52,768 bases of DNA from Nemertoderma westbladi (taxonomy: Eukaryota; Xenacoelomorpha; Nemertodermatida; Nemertodermatidae), in contig JAUCBJ010005791.1 in the NCBI GenBank assembly GCA_032718475.1, positions 1 through 52,768 of the forward strand, in the 5' to 3' direction. The notes beneath the pieces were generated by a model that saw nothing but the letters and a program-made list of their open reading frames with translations, was not told the DNA's origin and did no database searches. Both the position numbers and the translations under genes were made by a program. This document shows, piece by piece, positions 39,301 to 43,738 of this stretch (position 1 is its first letter; each line of letters opens with the position of its first letter).

Positions 39301-42300
39301 AGATGAGCTGAGCTATGACCCACCAATAATGATGTGTCATGGTGTCATGTGTTTCAGAGTAGGTATGGGTGGGTGATGGGCCCAATATCTGACTCAATCC
39401 ACCCTGATGAATGGCAAACAAGGGTGCGGTATTTTCCCTCAACCACCACTATGGATTACATTAGCAATGCGGAGATCCGGCTAGCTGTTGGCAAGCTGCA
39501 TTTTTCGAGGTGTTTTGTTATTATACATTTATGATAGGAAGGGATCTAGGGGTCTTAACCTCGAATGATAAGTTTATTTTACCGAAAATAACTTATCTTT
39601 TATTGGTGCAATTGTAGGACTAATCCCATCACATGCGTACTTTTTAACCGGGTAGTGTACAAATTTAAGAATCGCGTATTTTTTCTTGAAATTAATATCT
39701 CATATCTCTCCAAACCACGTACGCGTTTCGACCTTACTGAGTCTCATCAGCGTGGAGTCGGATTCGAACCTGGGACCTCGAGGTAGAAGCCGAGACTACA
39801 ACCACTAGGCCACAGGTTCTTGAGATATGGAGTATTAATTTCAAAGCCAGCTGCCATTTTTATTAGCCCCTGATTTTTTATTATTGATAGTAACAATGTG
39901 TTGGCAAGCTGCATTTTTCGAGGTGTTTTGTTATTATACATTTATCTAGGTTATTTCCTGACCTGCTGCCTGTCTTACCCCGAAATGGAGAGAGAGCGGC
40001 CAACAATAATGTGAGACCCCGTTCCTAAAGACCTTTCTGGCCCAAACCCTGAGTCACTTGAGAGGCACGATTGCGAGGGGGGGGGGGGATTCTAGAATTG
40101 GAGGCTACTCTCATGTTCCACCCCGACCAACCAAGCCTCCATTGGCGAATCTGAGGCAAAGTCACGAGACTATTCTCAGTTAACACCCTAAGACTCGGGT
40201 CCCCAATGCGACAAGGCGAAAGCTTACTGCCCTGACAAATAATTAATTACAGAATCCTGTATTACAGTACAGTAATAAGACATGATGAATTAAGGCACAT
40301 TCGTGTGGGTCCTTTGTGCAGTACGAGACTAAATACGTACCAAATTTGGTTTAATTTTCATCAATGGTTGACTGACCTATTTTGGTTTTTATCAAAAGTC
40401 TGAATCTACTGGTACCGACAGACTGATTTTTTACCAAACATCAGAATCTTTGTAAACCTTTGACGGACTACGTATATACGTAGTTACGTACCAAGTTTGT
40501 CTTAATTTCATCAAGTAATGACTGAGTTATTAATATAGCGATCAAAATGAATTTACGACGACGACCACATCATACTGTACAACTAGTTAATGGTACCCCT
40601 ATGCTAAGGCATCGCTCACCCTATATGATTGGACATAGACTGTTGTCAACGACGTTTGACTGTTGTCGTCAGGCGTTTGACGGTTGTCACCGACGCTGTA
40701 TTCCTGATTAACATATCAGGTTTTTGTAAAGCATACTGTGACAATGTACATATTACTTAATTACATAGATGAATGATGTGAAGGCGGGAGGAGCAACCGT
40801 ATTTCCGAAGTTAGGAATCCGAAGTATTCCGAGGAAAGGGTCAGCGATACTCTGGTACAACTTACTACGTAACGGAGAAAGAGATTACCAGACAATGCAT
40901 GGTGGATGTCCTGTATTACTGGGGACTAAATGGGGTTAGTAACAGAGAAAGAGATTACCAGACAATGCATGGTGGATGTCCTGTATTACTGGGGACTAAA
41001 TGGGGTTAGTAACAGAGAAAGAGATTACCAGACAATGCATGGTGGATGTCCTGTATTACTGGGGACTAAATGGGGTTAGTAACATAGAAAGAGATTACCA
41101 GACAATGCATGGTGGATGTCCTGTATTACTGGGGACTAAATGGGGTTAGTAACAGAGAAAGAGATTACCAGACAATGCATGGTGGATGTCCTGTATTACT
41201 GGGGACTAAATGGGGTTAGTAACAGAGAAAGAGATTACCAGACAATGCATGGTGGATGTCCTGTATTACTGGGGACTAAATGGGGTTAGTAACAGAGAAA
41301 GAGATTACCAGACAATGCATGGTGGATGTCCTGTATTACTGGGGACTAAATGGGGTTAGTAACATAGAAAGAGATTACCAGACAATGCATGGTGGATGTC
41401 CTGTATTACTGGGGACTAAATGGGGTTAGTAACAGAGAAAGAGATTACCAGACAATGCATGGTGGATGTCCTGTATTACTGGGGACTAAATGGGGTTAGT
41501 AACAGAGAAAGAGATTACCAGACAATGCATGGTGGATGTCCTGTATTACTGGGGACTAAATGGGGTTAGTAACAGAGAAAGAGATTACCAGACAATGCAT
41601 GGTGGATGTCCTGTATTACTGGGGACTAAATGGGGTTAGTAACATAGAAAGAGATTACCAGACAATGCATGGTGGATGTCCTGTATTACTGGGGACTAAA
41701 TGGGGTTAGTAACATAGAAAGAGATTACCAGACAATGCATGGTGGATGTCCTGTATTACTGGGGACTAAATGGGGTTAGTAACATAGAAAGAGATTACCA
41801 GACAATGCATGGTGGATGTCCTGTATTACTGGGGACTAAATGGGGTTAGTAACAGAGAAAGAGATTACCAGACAATGCATGGTGGATGTCCTGTATTACT
41901 GGGGACTAAATGGGGTTAGTAACATAGAAAGAGATTACCAGACAATGCATGGTGGATGTCCTGTATTACTGGGGACTAAATGGGGTTAGTAACATAGAAA
42001 GAGATTACCAGACAATGCATGGTGGATGTCCTGTATTACTGGGGACTAAATGGGGTTAGTAACATAGAAAGAGATTACCAGACAATGCATGGTGGATGTC
42101 CTGTATTACTGGGGACTAAATGGGGTTAGTAACATAGAAAGAGATTACCAGACAATGCATGGTGGATGTCCTGTATTACTGGGGACTAAATGGGGTTAGT
42201 AACATAGAAAGAGATTACCAGACAATGCATGGTGGATGTCCTGTATTACTGGGGACTAAATGGGGTTAGTAACATAGAAAGAGATTACCAGACAATGCAT

Positions 42301-42757
42301 GGTGGATGTCCTGTATTACTGGGGACTAAATGGGGTTAGTAACAGAGAAAGAGATTACCAGACAATGCATGGTGGATGTCCTGTATTACTGGGGACTAAA
42401 TGGGGTTAGTAACAGAGAAAGAGATTACCAGACAATGCATGGTGGATGTCCTGTATTACTGGGGACTAAATGGGGTTAGTAACATAGAAAGAGATTACCA
42501 GACAATGCATGGTGGATGTCCTGTATTACTGGAGTCTAAATGGGGTTTAGTAATGGAGAAAGAGATTTCGAGTTTGTAATGTATGATTAGTCTAATAGTA
42601 TTAAATATAATAATATTATTTAAAATACTATATAATAGCATTTCATTTGATATTTACAGTTATCAACAAGTGGTTTAGAACATATGGACAGGAATTACAC
42701 CGCCCATGCGGTACAAAAAACGATACGATGACACACAGATTGGACACTGTGAGATAG
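12209..42757 (+). CDS. P4HA: Prolyl 4-hydroxylase alpha subunit, 12-exon gene
   Basis: This gene makes the catalytic subunit that hydroxylates proline in procollagen in the endoplasmic reticulum, using Fe(II), 2-oxoglutarate, O2 and ascorbate; in animals it pairs with protein disulfide isomerase. The joined exons 12209-12345, 17056-17145, 17261-17430, 17584-17751, 18054-18275, 23049-23191, 23556-23735, 35841-35920, 36102-36201, 38660-38779, 40769-40934 and 42660-42757 give 557 residues, close to the family's usual 520-550. Residues 1-19 are a signal peptide. The N-terminal region ends near 190, a helical peptide-binding region spans about 190-300 and the dioxygenase domain about 350-550. His443, Asp445 and His514 fit the iron triad and Lys524 the 2-oxoglutarate site. 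Cys301/Cys320 and Cys517/Cys542 align with the family's disulfides. An in-frame TAA (12197-12199) precedes the ATG. Exon boundaries were found by eye; no transcript evidence was available. Confidence 0.92.
12479..12690 (+). repeat. 5' LTR of Gypsy element
   Basis: Starts with TGTAGC and ends with GCTAAA, which are short imperfect inverted ends. It matches the 3' LTR throughout except for one extra G near 12515. Confidence 0.93.
12739..13524 (+). CDS. gag: Gypsy Gag-like polyprotein
   Basis: About 261 residues from the ATG at 12739; the frame is open further upstream to a GTG, but the ATG is the likelier start. The central part resembles Gypsy-class capsid. Near the C-terminus a Cys-x2-His cluster with the pattern CYFHNRFGENARKC is typical of the metazoan Gypsy group that lacks a classical zinc knuckle. 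The frame ends at TAG 13522-13524, and pol continues in the -1 frame. The sequence G-TTT-TTA at 13488-13494 lies in the gag frame about 28 bases before the stop and is a candidate, though imperfect, slippery site. Confidence 0.85.
   Translation: MDQNDIQLLAQAIKNLTTPVTDPSPAPVISSVSVKLPVFWTAEPEVWFAQVEAQFDTRTPPITVDKTKFNYIVAALDNATAKEVRSIILSPPIDDRYETLKTALIKTFGKSQAAKDNELLSLSGLGDRTPSGLLRHMRSLNGNPETIFRALFLAQMPIEVRRILAGSKTSELDQLAIEADNIIEASGNNFGHPGINSTHSAPPPSKQRTKARNELCYFHNRFGENARKCNHDGCILRHLVPNAATPIRPKFLTSGNSQAGR
13437..16688 (+). pseudogene. pol: Gypsy Pol polyprotein with one in-frame stop
   Basis: The pol frame is -1 relative to gag and overlaps it by about 88 bases. In order: an aspartic protease with the motif VDCGADYS (about 13607-13630); reverse transcriptase with the catalytic YLDD (about 14508-14519) and the upstream block RMPFGLKNA; RNase H with the STDAS, FDRELLAI and TDHKPL motifs; an integrase zinc region with a CRECHPC block; and an integrase core with Asp, Asp and Glu in the VDLVGP, SDRGSQF and NGIVERM motifs. 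One in-frame TAA at 14616-14618 splits the protein between the reverse transcriptase thumb region and its continuation. Everything else in the frame is open, and the stop at 16686-16688 lies inside the 3' LTR start. This copy is therefore probably inactive on its own unless the stop is read through. Confidence 0.93.
16684..16894 (+). repeat. 3' LTR of Gypsy element
   Basis: 211 bases, matching the 5' LTR except for one missing G. The pol stop codon overlaps its second to fifth bases. Confidence 0.93.
17056..17145 (+). CDS. P4HA: P4HA exon 2
   Basis: The acceptor is tttag and the donor gtaagt. It is 90 bases, phase 2 at both sides, and encodes part of the N-terminal region, which mediates tetramer assembly in the characterised family members. 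Confidence 0.88.
17261..17430 (+). CDS. P4HA: P4HA exon 3
   Basis: The acceptor is a strong tttttttcag and the donor gtaagt. Enters in phase 2 and leaves in phase 1. It encodes the conserved tract with NHPIRLFKLVRRL, typical of the P4HA N-terminal domain. Confidence 0.93.
17584..17751 (+). CDS. P4HA: P4HA exon 4
   Basis: Phase 1 on both sides with donor gtaagt. It contains the stretch AAFVIMRINEVYDIP, a family hallmark just before the peptide-binding region. Confidence 0.93.
18025..18053 (+). repeat. P4HA: Duplicated 3' splice site before P4HA exon 5
   Basis: The acceptor region and first exon bases (ttatttttcagctgatgacc) occur twice, 29 bases apart. Use of the first AG (18023-18024) would put a TGA in frame after four codons, so the second (18052-18053) must be used for full-length protein. 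Confidence 0.85.
18054..18275 (+). CDS. P4HA: P4HA exon 5
   Basis: 222 bases, phase 1 on both sides, donor gtaaga. It encodes the helical peptide-substrate-binding region (TPR-like), with aromatic-rich helices such as ILYDYLQYSYLQNG. Confidence 0.93.
18708..18727. repeat. Poly-G run of 20
   Basis: Uninterrupted G on the plus strand in intron 5, one of several such tracts in the window. Confidence 0.95.
19078..20505 (-). pseudogene. LINE reverse transcriptase, disrupted
   Basis: 475 open codons. Visible reverse transcriptase motifs are YRGICLL, FVDFKKAFDSI (palm), VLQGDTLAPLLF and FADDIALL (catalytic Asp pair), followed by the thumb segment. The frame ends early at a TGA after HGKRSRG; the related copy at 51.4 kb continues for about 40 more residues in the same frame, so this stop is a mutation. 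Upstream, the frame linking it to the endonuclease is broken between 20506 and 20683. Confidence 0.92.
20683..21977 (-). pseudogene. LINE APE-type endonuclease, disrupted
   Basis: The main frame 20683-21522 contains the CCYSPTN, SDLNAQIG and GSDHRIVTAEI motifs of the exonuclease-endonuclease-phosphatase fold. The N-terminal part continues in another frame: 21530-21720 encodes the IQEHRI motif with its catalytic Glu, and 21756-21977 encodes the TMNART start of the domain. A short duplication of tttatagatagaatttatag near 21532-21551 is one cause of the break. Confidence 0.88.
22240..22930 (-). mobile_element. 3' fragment of a second LINE family
   Basis: Minus-strand frame 22290-22631 encodes the C-terminal part of a reverse transcriptase (RFAGHCFRREDQPVHNLVLW). 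The same protein segment occurs on the plus strand at 35110-35356. Both copies share the 3' untranslated block gctgcaatgcagmatgccgatc and a tagtag-type end. It lies directly upstream of the first LINE in its own orientation, so the two families are juxtaposed. Confidence 0.85.
23049..23191 (+). CDS. P4HA: P4HA exon 6
   Basis: Acceptor attcag, donor gtggtt (weak but in frame), entering in phase 1 and leaving in phase 0. It holds the end of the peptide-binding region and Cys301 in the tract before the catalytic domain. Confidence 0.88.
23556..23735 (+). CDS. P4HA: P4HA exon 7
   Basis: 60 codons, phase 0 at both ends, donor gtaagt. It contains Cys320 in QICRYNN and the block HDLLNDREIETIKELVANK that opens the dioxygenase domain. 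The 12.1-kb intron 7 follows and contains SRF. Confidence 0.93.
23830..25381. mobile_element. Candidate non-autonomous piggyBac-like element
   Basis: It is flanked by TTAA on both sides (23826-23829 and 25382-25385). Its ends are inverted: CCCTATTAGTACCGGG at left and the complement of CCTTATTAAACCCGGG at right, followed inside each end by a palindromic gggggtcatattgaccccc block. TTAA duplication with ends starting CC fits piggyBac. The middle contains about five degenerate direct repeats of about 165 bases and no transposase. The short open frames inside it are spurious. Confidence 0.65.
24335..25110. repeat. Five degenerate direct repeats of about 165 bp
   Basis: Each copy contains aaatttggtgctagcacc (itself containing the palindrome ggtgctagcacc), then gaaaaatacaagttt and, in several, ataacgcaagaaacaaggtg. 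Copies begin near 24354, 24518, 24680, 24848 and 25010. Confidence 0.75.
25386..26335. other. Intron 7 spacer, no gene seen
   Basis: No coding region or recognised repeat that I can support between the TTAA element and the next SINE. Confidence 0.5.
26336..26552 (-). mobile_element. tRNA-derived SINE, minus strand
   Basis: On the minus strand, a tRNA-like head at about 26470-26550 contains tggctcatttggttgagcg (A-box region) and ggttcagctcc (B-box-like). The body extends towards lower coordinates with the tract actggtactcattttatcg. It is a different family from the SINE at 5431. Confidence 0.65.
26553..27955. other. Intron 7 spacer, no gene seen
   Basis: AT-rich sequence without supported genes or structured repeats. 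Confidence 0.45.
27985..28135. repeat. Hairpin with TTCGCCCC repeats
   Basis: The motif ttcgcccca or a near variant occurs about five times. Around 28004-28073, ccaagtcgattcg and its reverse complement cgaatcgacttgg form a stem of about 17 base pairs with a loop of about 30 bases. The open frame 27884-28204 that crosses it has no recognisable content. Confidence 0.6.
28440..28485 (-). mobile_element. SINE core fragment, minus strand
   Basis: The reverse complement carries ttcgccctctagcggcaca followed by ggggaacttcagac, the conserved core of the SINE bodies at 5600 and 6625. Confidence 0.65.
28918..28935. repeat. Poly-G run of 18
   Basis: Uninterrupted G on the plus strand in intron 7. Confidence 0.95.
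29122..29240. repeat. Perfect hairpin and GCCCCCCC repeats
   Basis: The arm ggaaaatatgccccccc pairs perfectly with gggggggcatattttcc across a loop of 13 bases. Two to three further copies of aaaatgcccccc follow, and related motifs return at about 29870-29940. Confidence 0.85.
29270..29615 (+). repeat. Five-copy array of the GGAGCAGGTTACAG module, period about 68 bp
   Basis: Each unit has ggaaaggagcaggttacag, a short variable gap and ttctaaccaaaacaataaac. Starts are near 29320, 29388, 29456, 29523 and 29590. This is the dispersed module of 9105 and 50838, here in tandem, about 0.9 kb upstream of the SRF start codon. Confidence 0.85.
29620..30486. other. Upstream region of SRF
   Basis: Contains accggt-rich sequence (29755-29850), G/C homopolymer-rich tracts near 29870-29940 and a cluster of ggcgcg motifs at 30195-30280. 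I found no clear TATA box or CArG box close to the start. The promoter cannot be placed from sequence alone. Confidence 0.4.
30487..31926 (+). CDS. SRF: Serum response factor, intronless MADS-box transcription factor
   Basis: 479 residues. Residues about 30-113 form the SRF-type MADS box and SAM extension: GKKTRGRVKIKMEFIDNKL, FSKRKTGIMKKAYELS and GHVYTFATRKLQPMITS are nearly invariant against animal SRF. The family binds CArG boxes as a dimer in the nucleus and works with MRTF and ETS partners on muscle, cytoskeletal and growth genes. The remaining two thirds is proline/serine/threonine-rich, as in SRF activation domains, and has a degenerate PQLAHA/PQLTHA hexapeptide repeat at about 200-255. 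An in-frame TGA at 30478 makes the start complete. The whole gene is one open frame, whereas vertebrate and fly SRF genes have introns. It lies in P4HA intron 7 on the same strand. The coding sequence is GC-rich with C-ending codons, unlike the AT-rich surroundings and the P4HA exons. Confidence 0.96.
   Translation: MDIYENSVHGGRQKRLVMSEPRKPQKLPNGKKTRGRVKIKMEFIDNKLRRYTTFSKRKTGIMKKAYELSTLTGTQVMLLVASETGHVYTFATRKLQPMITSDAGKALIQTCLNTPDPESVDRPLCEETEFSFDGCLREALEEGNTRTPVEERDWRTPMEERVSIIKNVPGAAPGSIAMQIPPGLLANPPHEQRKETPGPQLTSTPQLVPVHQLAHAPQLAHATQLTHAPQLAHATQLAHAPQLAHAPQLTPAPQLAPSMLQPAPNQLPVFTISQPPVQKSLKLSPDCKPPALVGNPSRAPSGAVPSSLKRPATPEPSTNRRQPPPLKGPLSIPLSQPSGMHPGGISNPPNKQSLFPTVIISAPTDIAVSSNSSINGTLLDDSPFTDTSSSPLMDGTLHPTAPPTTVAAIQPTPNPSIPFSLYQSLIYSPQTTPGSSGSDSLIFGYTLTPHSGAPGNRFFSGMSDATGVLNTPTVLPRTN
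31927..33035. other. Region downstream of SRF
   Basis: It probably includes the SRF 3' untranslated region, but I see no polyadenylation signal close to the stop. No other gene is supported; the antisense frame 32273-32569 has no recognisable motif. Confidence 0.45.
33037..33165. mobile_element. Small MITE-like foldback
   Basis: The ends carry inverted gtctttattca and tgaataaagac, with further matches outward (tggaatatag / atatttttccaga). It encloses a C-rich tract including a run of 12 C at 33069-33080. An AATAAA at 33135-33140 lies in its right arm. Confidence 0.6.
33800..34300. repeat. Diverged dispersed repeats with GTCT microsatellites
   Basis: Two plus-strand copies (about 33816-33880 and 33962-34025) and one minus-strand copy (about 34137-34190) of a repeat with the motif ggtgattycatttccgatgt, each beside gtctgtctg or cagacagac runs. 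Further relatives lie at about 37205-37255 and, inverted, at 49770-49840. Confidence 0.6.
34400..35413 (+). mobile_element. Decayed copy of the second LINE family
   Basis: Translated in pieces, this segment shows reverse transcriptase fragments: IIFVDFFKTFDSVSRQRM near 34495-34550, a broken LQGET box near 34680, a LEHVNDFCYLGSW block near 34800 and the C-terminal HCFRREDQPVHNLVF segment at 35150-35190. Stops and frameshifts are frequent. The 3' end shares gctgcaatgcagaatgccgatc with the copy at 22240-22930, which lies in the opposite orientation. Confidence 0.85.
35414..35840. other. Intron 7 tail with short degenerate repeats
   Basis: Repeated phrases such as tatgttaagagttgcttgac and actcctacgtagagttactt occur several times, forming an irregular tandem repeat up to the exon 8 acceptor. 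Confidence 0.6.
35841..35920 (+). CDS. P4HA: P4HA exon 8
   Basis: Acceptor gtttag, donor gtaagt, entering in phase 0 and leaving in phase 2. It covers the variable strand region of the dioxygenase domain, where similarity is lowest; it is placed by phase, splice sites and fit to the gap between exons 7 and 9. Confidence 0.8.
36102..36201 (+). CDS. P4HA: P4HA exon 9
   Basis: Acceptor tttatag, donor gtacct, entering in phase 2 and leaving in phase 0. It encodes the AWL motif (KSAWL in relatives) and the helix ending SELYQ that precedes the iron-binding exon. Confidence 0.88.
36532..38386. mobile_element. TIR element with subterminal repeats in P4HA intron 9
   Basis: The 30-bp ends are inverted copies with one mismatch; the left one starts ctgccgtgcaatgtaaaaag. 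The 4-bp sequence TGAT flanks both ends and may be the target duplication. The core accgcaagtc or its complement recurs at least ten times, in both orientations, clustered near the two ends (36551-36875 and 38000-38365). This is the layout of transposase-binding subterminal repeats. No transposase is seen, so it is non-autonomous; the family is not identified. Confidence 0.75.
37391..37407. repeat. Poly-G run of 17
   Basis: Uninterrupted G on the plus strand inside the TIR element of intron 9. Confidence 0.95.
38402..38485 (+). mobile_element. tRNA-derived SINE head
   Basis: A box tggtgtaatgg and B box gggttcgatcc are spaced as in the SINE at 5431, with similar intervening sequence. It begins 16 bases after the TIR element's right end. 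Confidence 0.7.
38660..38779 (+). CDS. P4HA: P4HA exon 10 (iron-binding HxD)
   Basis: 40 codons, phase 0 on both sides, acceptor tactttag, donor gtgagt. It encodes YGIGGHYELHWDF, in which His443 and Asp445 are the first two iron ligands of the dioxygenase, and ends in TFLFY. Confidence 0.95.
39486..39945. repeat. 47-bp perfect direct repeats flanking 366 bp
   Basis: The segments 39486-39532 and 39899-39945 appear identical (starting tgttggcaagctgcattttt). The sequence between them contains a minus-strand tRNA-like head at about 39744-39826. Confidence 0.85.
39744..39826 (-). mobile_element. tRNA-like SINE head, minus strand
   Basis: On the minus strand, tggcctagtgg (A box) and ggttcgaatcc (B box) are in tRNA spacing. 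Acceptor-stem pairing is not convincing, so a SINE head or tRNA pseudogene is more likely than a functional tRNA gene. Confidence 0.6.
39946..40768. other. Intron 10 remainder
   Basis: Contains a run of 12 G (40077-40088) and two related blocks with acgtaccaarttt and ttcatcaa (around 40336-40381 and 40484-40530). No gene is seen. Confidence 0.5.
40769..40934 (+). CDS. P4HA: P4HA exon 11 (second His and Lys)
   Basis: Acceptor ttacatag, donor gttagt, entering in phase 0 and leaving in phase 1. It encodes NDVKAGGATVFPKLG, KGSAILWYNL, the third iron ligand His514 in MHGGCPVL and the 2-oxoglutarate-binding Lys524 in GTKW. Relatives usually have Arg before this His and Ala-Ala after it; here they are Met and Gly-Gly. 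The last 64 bases are the founding unit of the 70-bp array that follows. Confidence 0.95.
40871..42551 (+). repeat. 24-copy 70-bp array derived from P4HA exon 11 and its splice donor
   Basis: Units start every 70 bases from 40871 to 42481 (24 units, the first being the real exon end, plus a short partial unit). Each unit is the last 64 bases of exon 11 plus six bases of intron (gttagt). Units are nearly identical. The only recurrent difference is near the start: the exon unit has aacgga, 11 units have aacaga and 12 have aacata. The last unit also has two substitutions and an added base near its end. Confidence 0.97.
42660..42757 (+). CDS. P4HA: P4HA exon 12, C-terminus
   Basis: Acceptor tatttacag, entering in phase 1. 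Joining to exon 11 restores KWVINKW, matching the family's NKWxxNKW. It then encodes GQELHRPC with Cys542 (disulfide partner of Cys517) and a 15-residue tail ending at TAG 42755-42757. There is no KDEL-type signal, as expected because retention comes from the PDI subunit. Confidence 0.93.
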
Positions 42758-43134
42758 CGAGGATATTTTGGATTCGGCGAATAGATGTTTAATATTTAGA
42801 TTCAATTACTCTGAACTGAGTCATATTATTTAGTCCACAGAAGAGTAAATATGGAAATTAAGCATTAAAATAATGCTGCGAAGAAGAGTAGTTGATATAA
42901 CTATTTCATTATATTATTTTGTTATTCTTATAATCTGATATAATGCTAACCCACCGTTGTTTAAGTAGTGTTAATGGAGGTGGACTAGGTTGCGGGAAGG
43001 GAAATTAATGCAATATTATTCTTAGCTACAGTTAAATATAAATAACAGGAACTTTCAATTATTAAAATGTTTGTTGAATATGGATATAAACTTACCATGA
43101 ATAAACGTCACCAATTACACTCAATCATTAAGCT
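42758..43134. other. P4HA: P4HA 3' untranslated region, approximate
   Basis: Possible polyadenylation signals are ATTAAA near 42864 and AATAAA near 43098. Nothing else is recognised. Confidence 0.4.
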
Positions 43135-43375
43135 CGTTCTTAGTGGGTCAGAGTAAAACGCGGATCCGGATTCTACATTTAACATTGTCCCTACGGAAGT
43201 CCATTTTTTTTACATTTTTATAACTCCCAAAAATAAAACTATAACCTGTTCTATTCACTTTAGTTTATTGTTTTGGTTAAAATAACGTGCCACTGTAACC
43301 TGCTCCTTTTCCATTAATTGATAATTTTGGAATCCGGATCCGGATCCGCGTTTTACACCTACCTGTTCTTAGTGG
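43135..43375. mobile_element. MITE-like insertion with a 12-bp direct repeat
   Basis: Inverted ends gtaaaacgcggatccggatt (43153-43172) and its complement near 43331-43356 enclose a minus-strand copy of the GGAGCAGGTTACAG module. The sequence gttcttagtggg is found just outside both ends (43136-43147 and 43364-43375) and may be a target duplication. Confidence 0.65.
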
Positions 43376-43422
43376 GGTTGGGGGGGTTGGTGGGGGGGGG
43401 GGGGGGGGGGGTGGGGGGGGTA
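43376..43422. repeat. G-rich tract
   Basis: About 47 bases, nearly all G with a few T, including a run of about 20 G. It could form quadruplexes. Confidence 0.95.
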
Positions 43423-43516
43423 GTATTATTGTAACAATAACAGTTACAATAATTTAAGATACACATTGCGTTTTAATTATGATACACACAAACAATGAGT
43501 CCCAGTATAATTGTAC

Positions 43517-43545
43517 TACTACTAGGTCGAGCGAGCTCGGACAAA
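43517..43545 (-). mobile_element. Stub of the first LINE's 3' end
   Basis: ctactactaggtcgagcgag followed by ctcggaca matches the 3' end and tail of the LINE at 18935 and the copy at 51418. Almost the entire element is missing, as in extreme 5' truncation. Confidence 0.7.
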
Positions 43546-43738
43546 AGATTTATAGTTATAAAGTATACTTCTTGGAAATACACAACTTAGATATTCAATA
43601 AAGTAATAATTTACACACATAATAGCCTATACAAAGTAGTCAAATAAACAGACGACCGATGTGACCTTCTTAGGTGTACGGACCCGACATTCTTCCAAAC
43701 AATGCCACGCCACACAGATTTACTCACTTTGAAGACCG

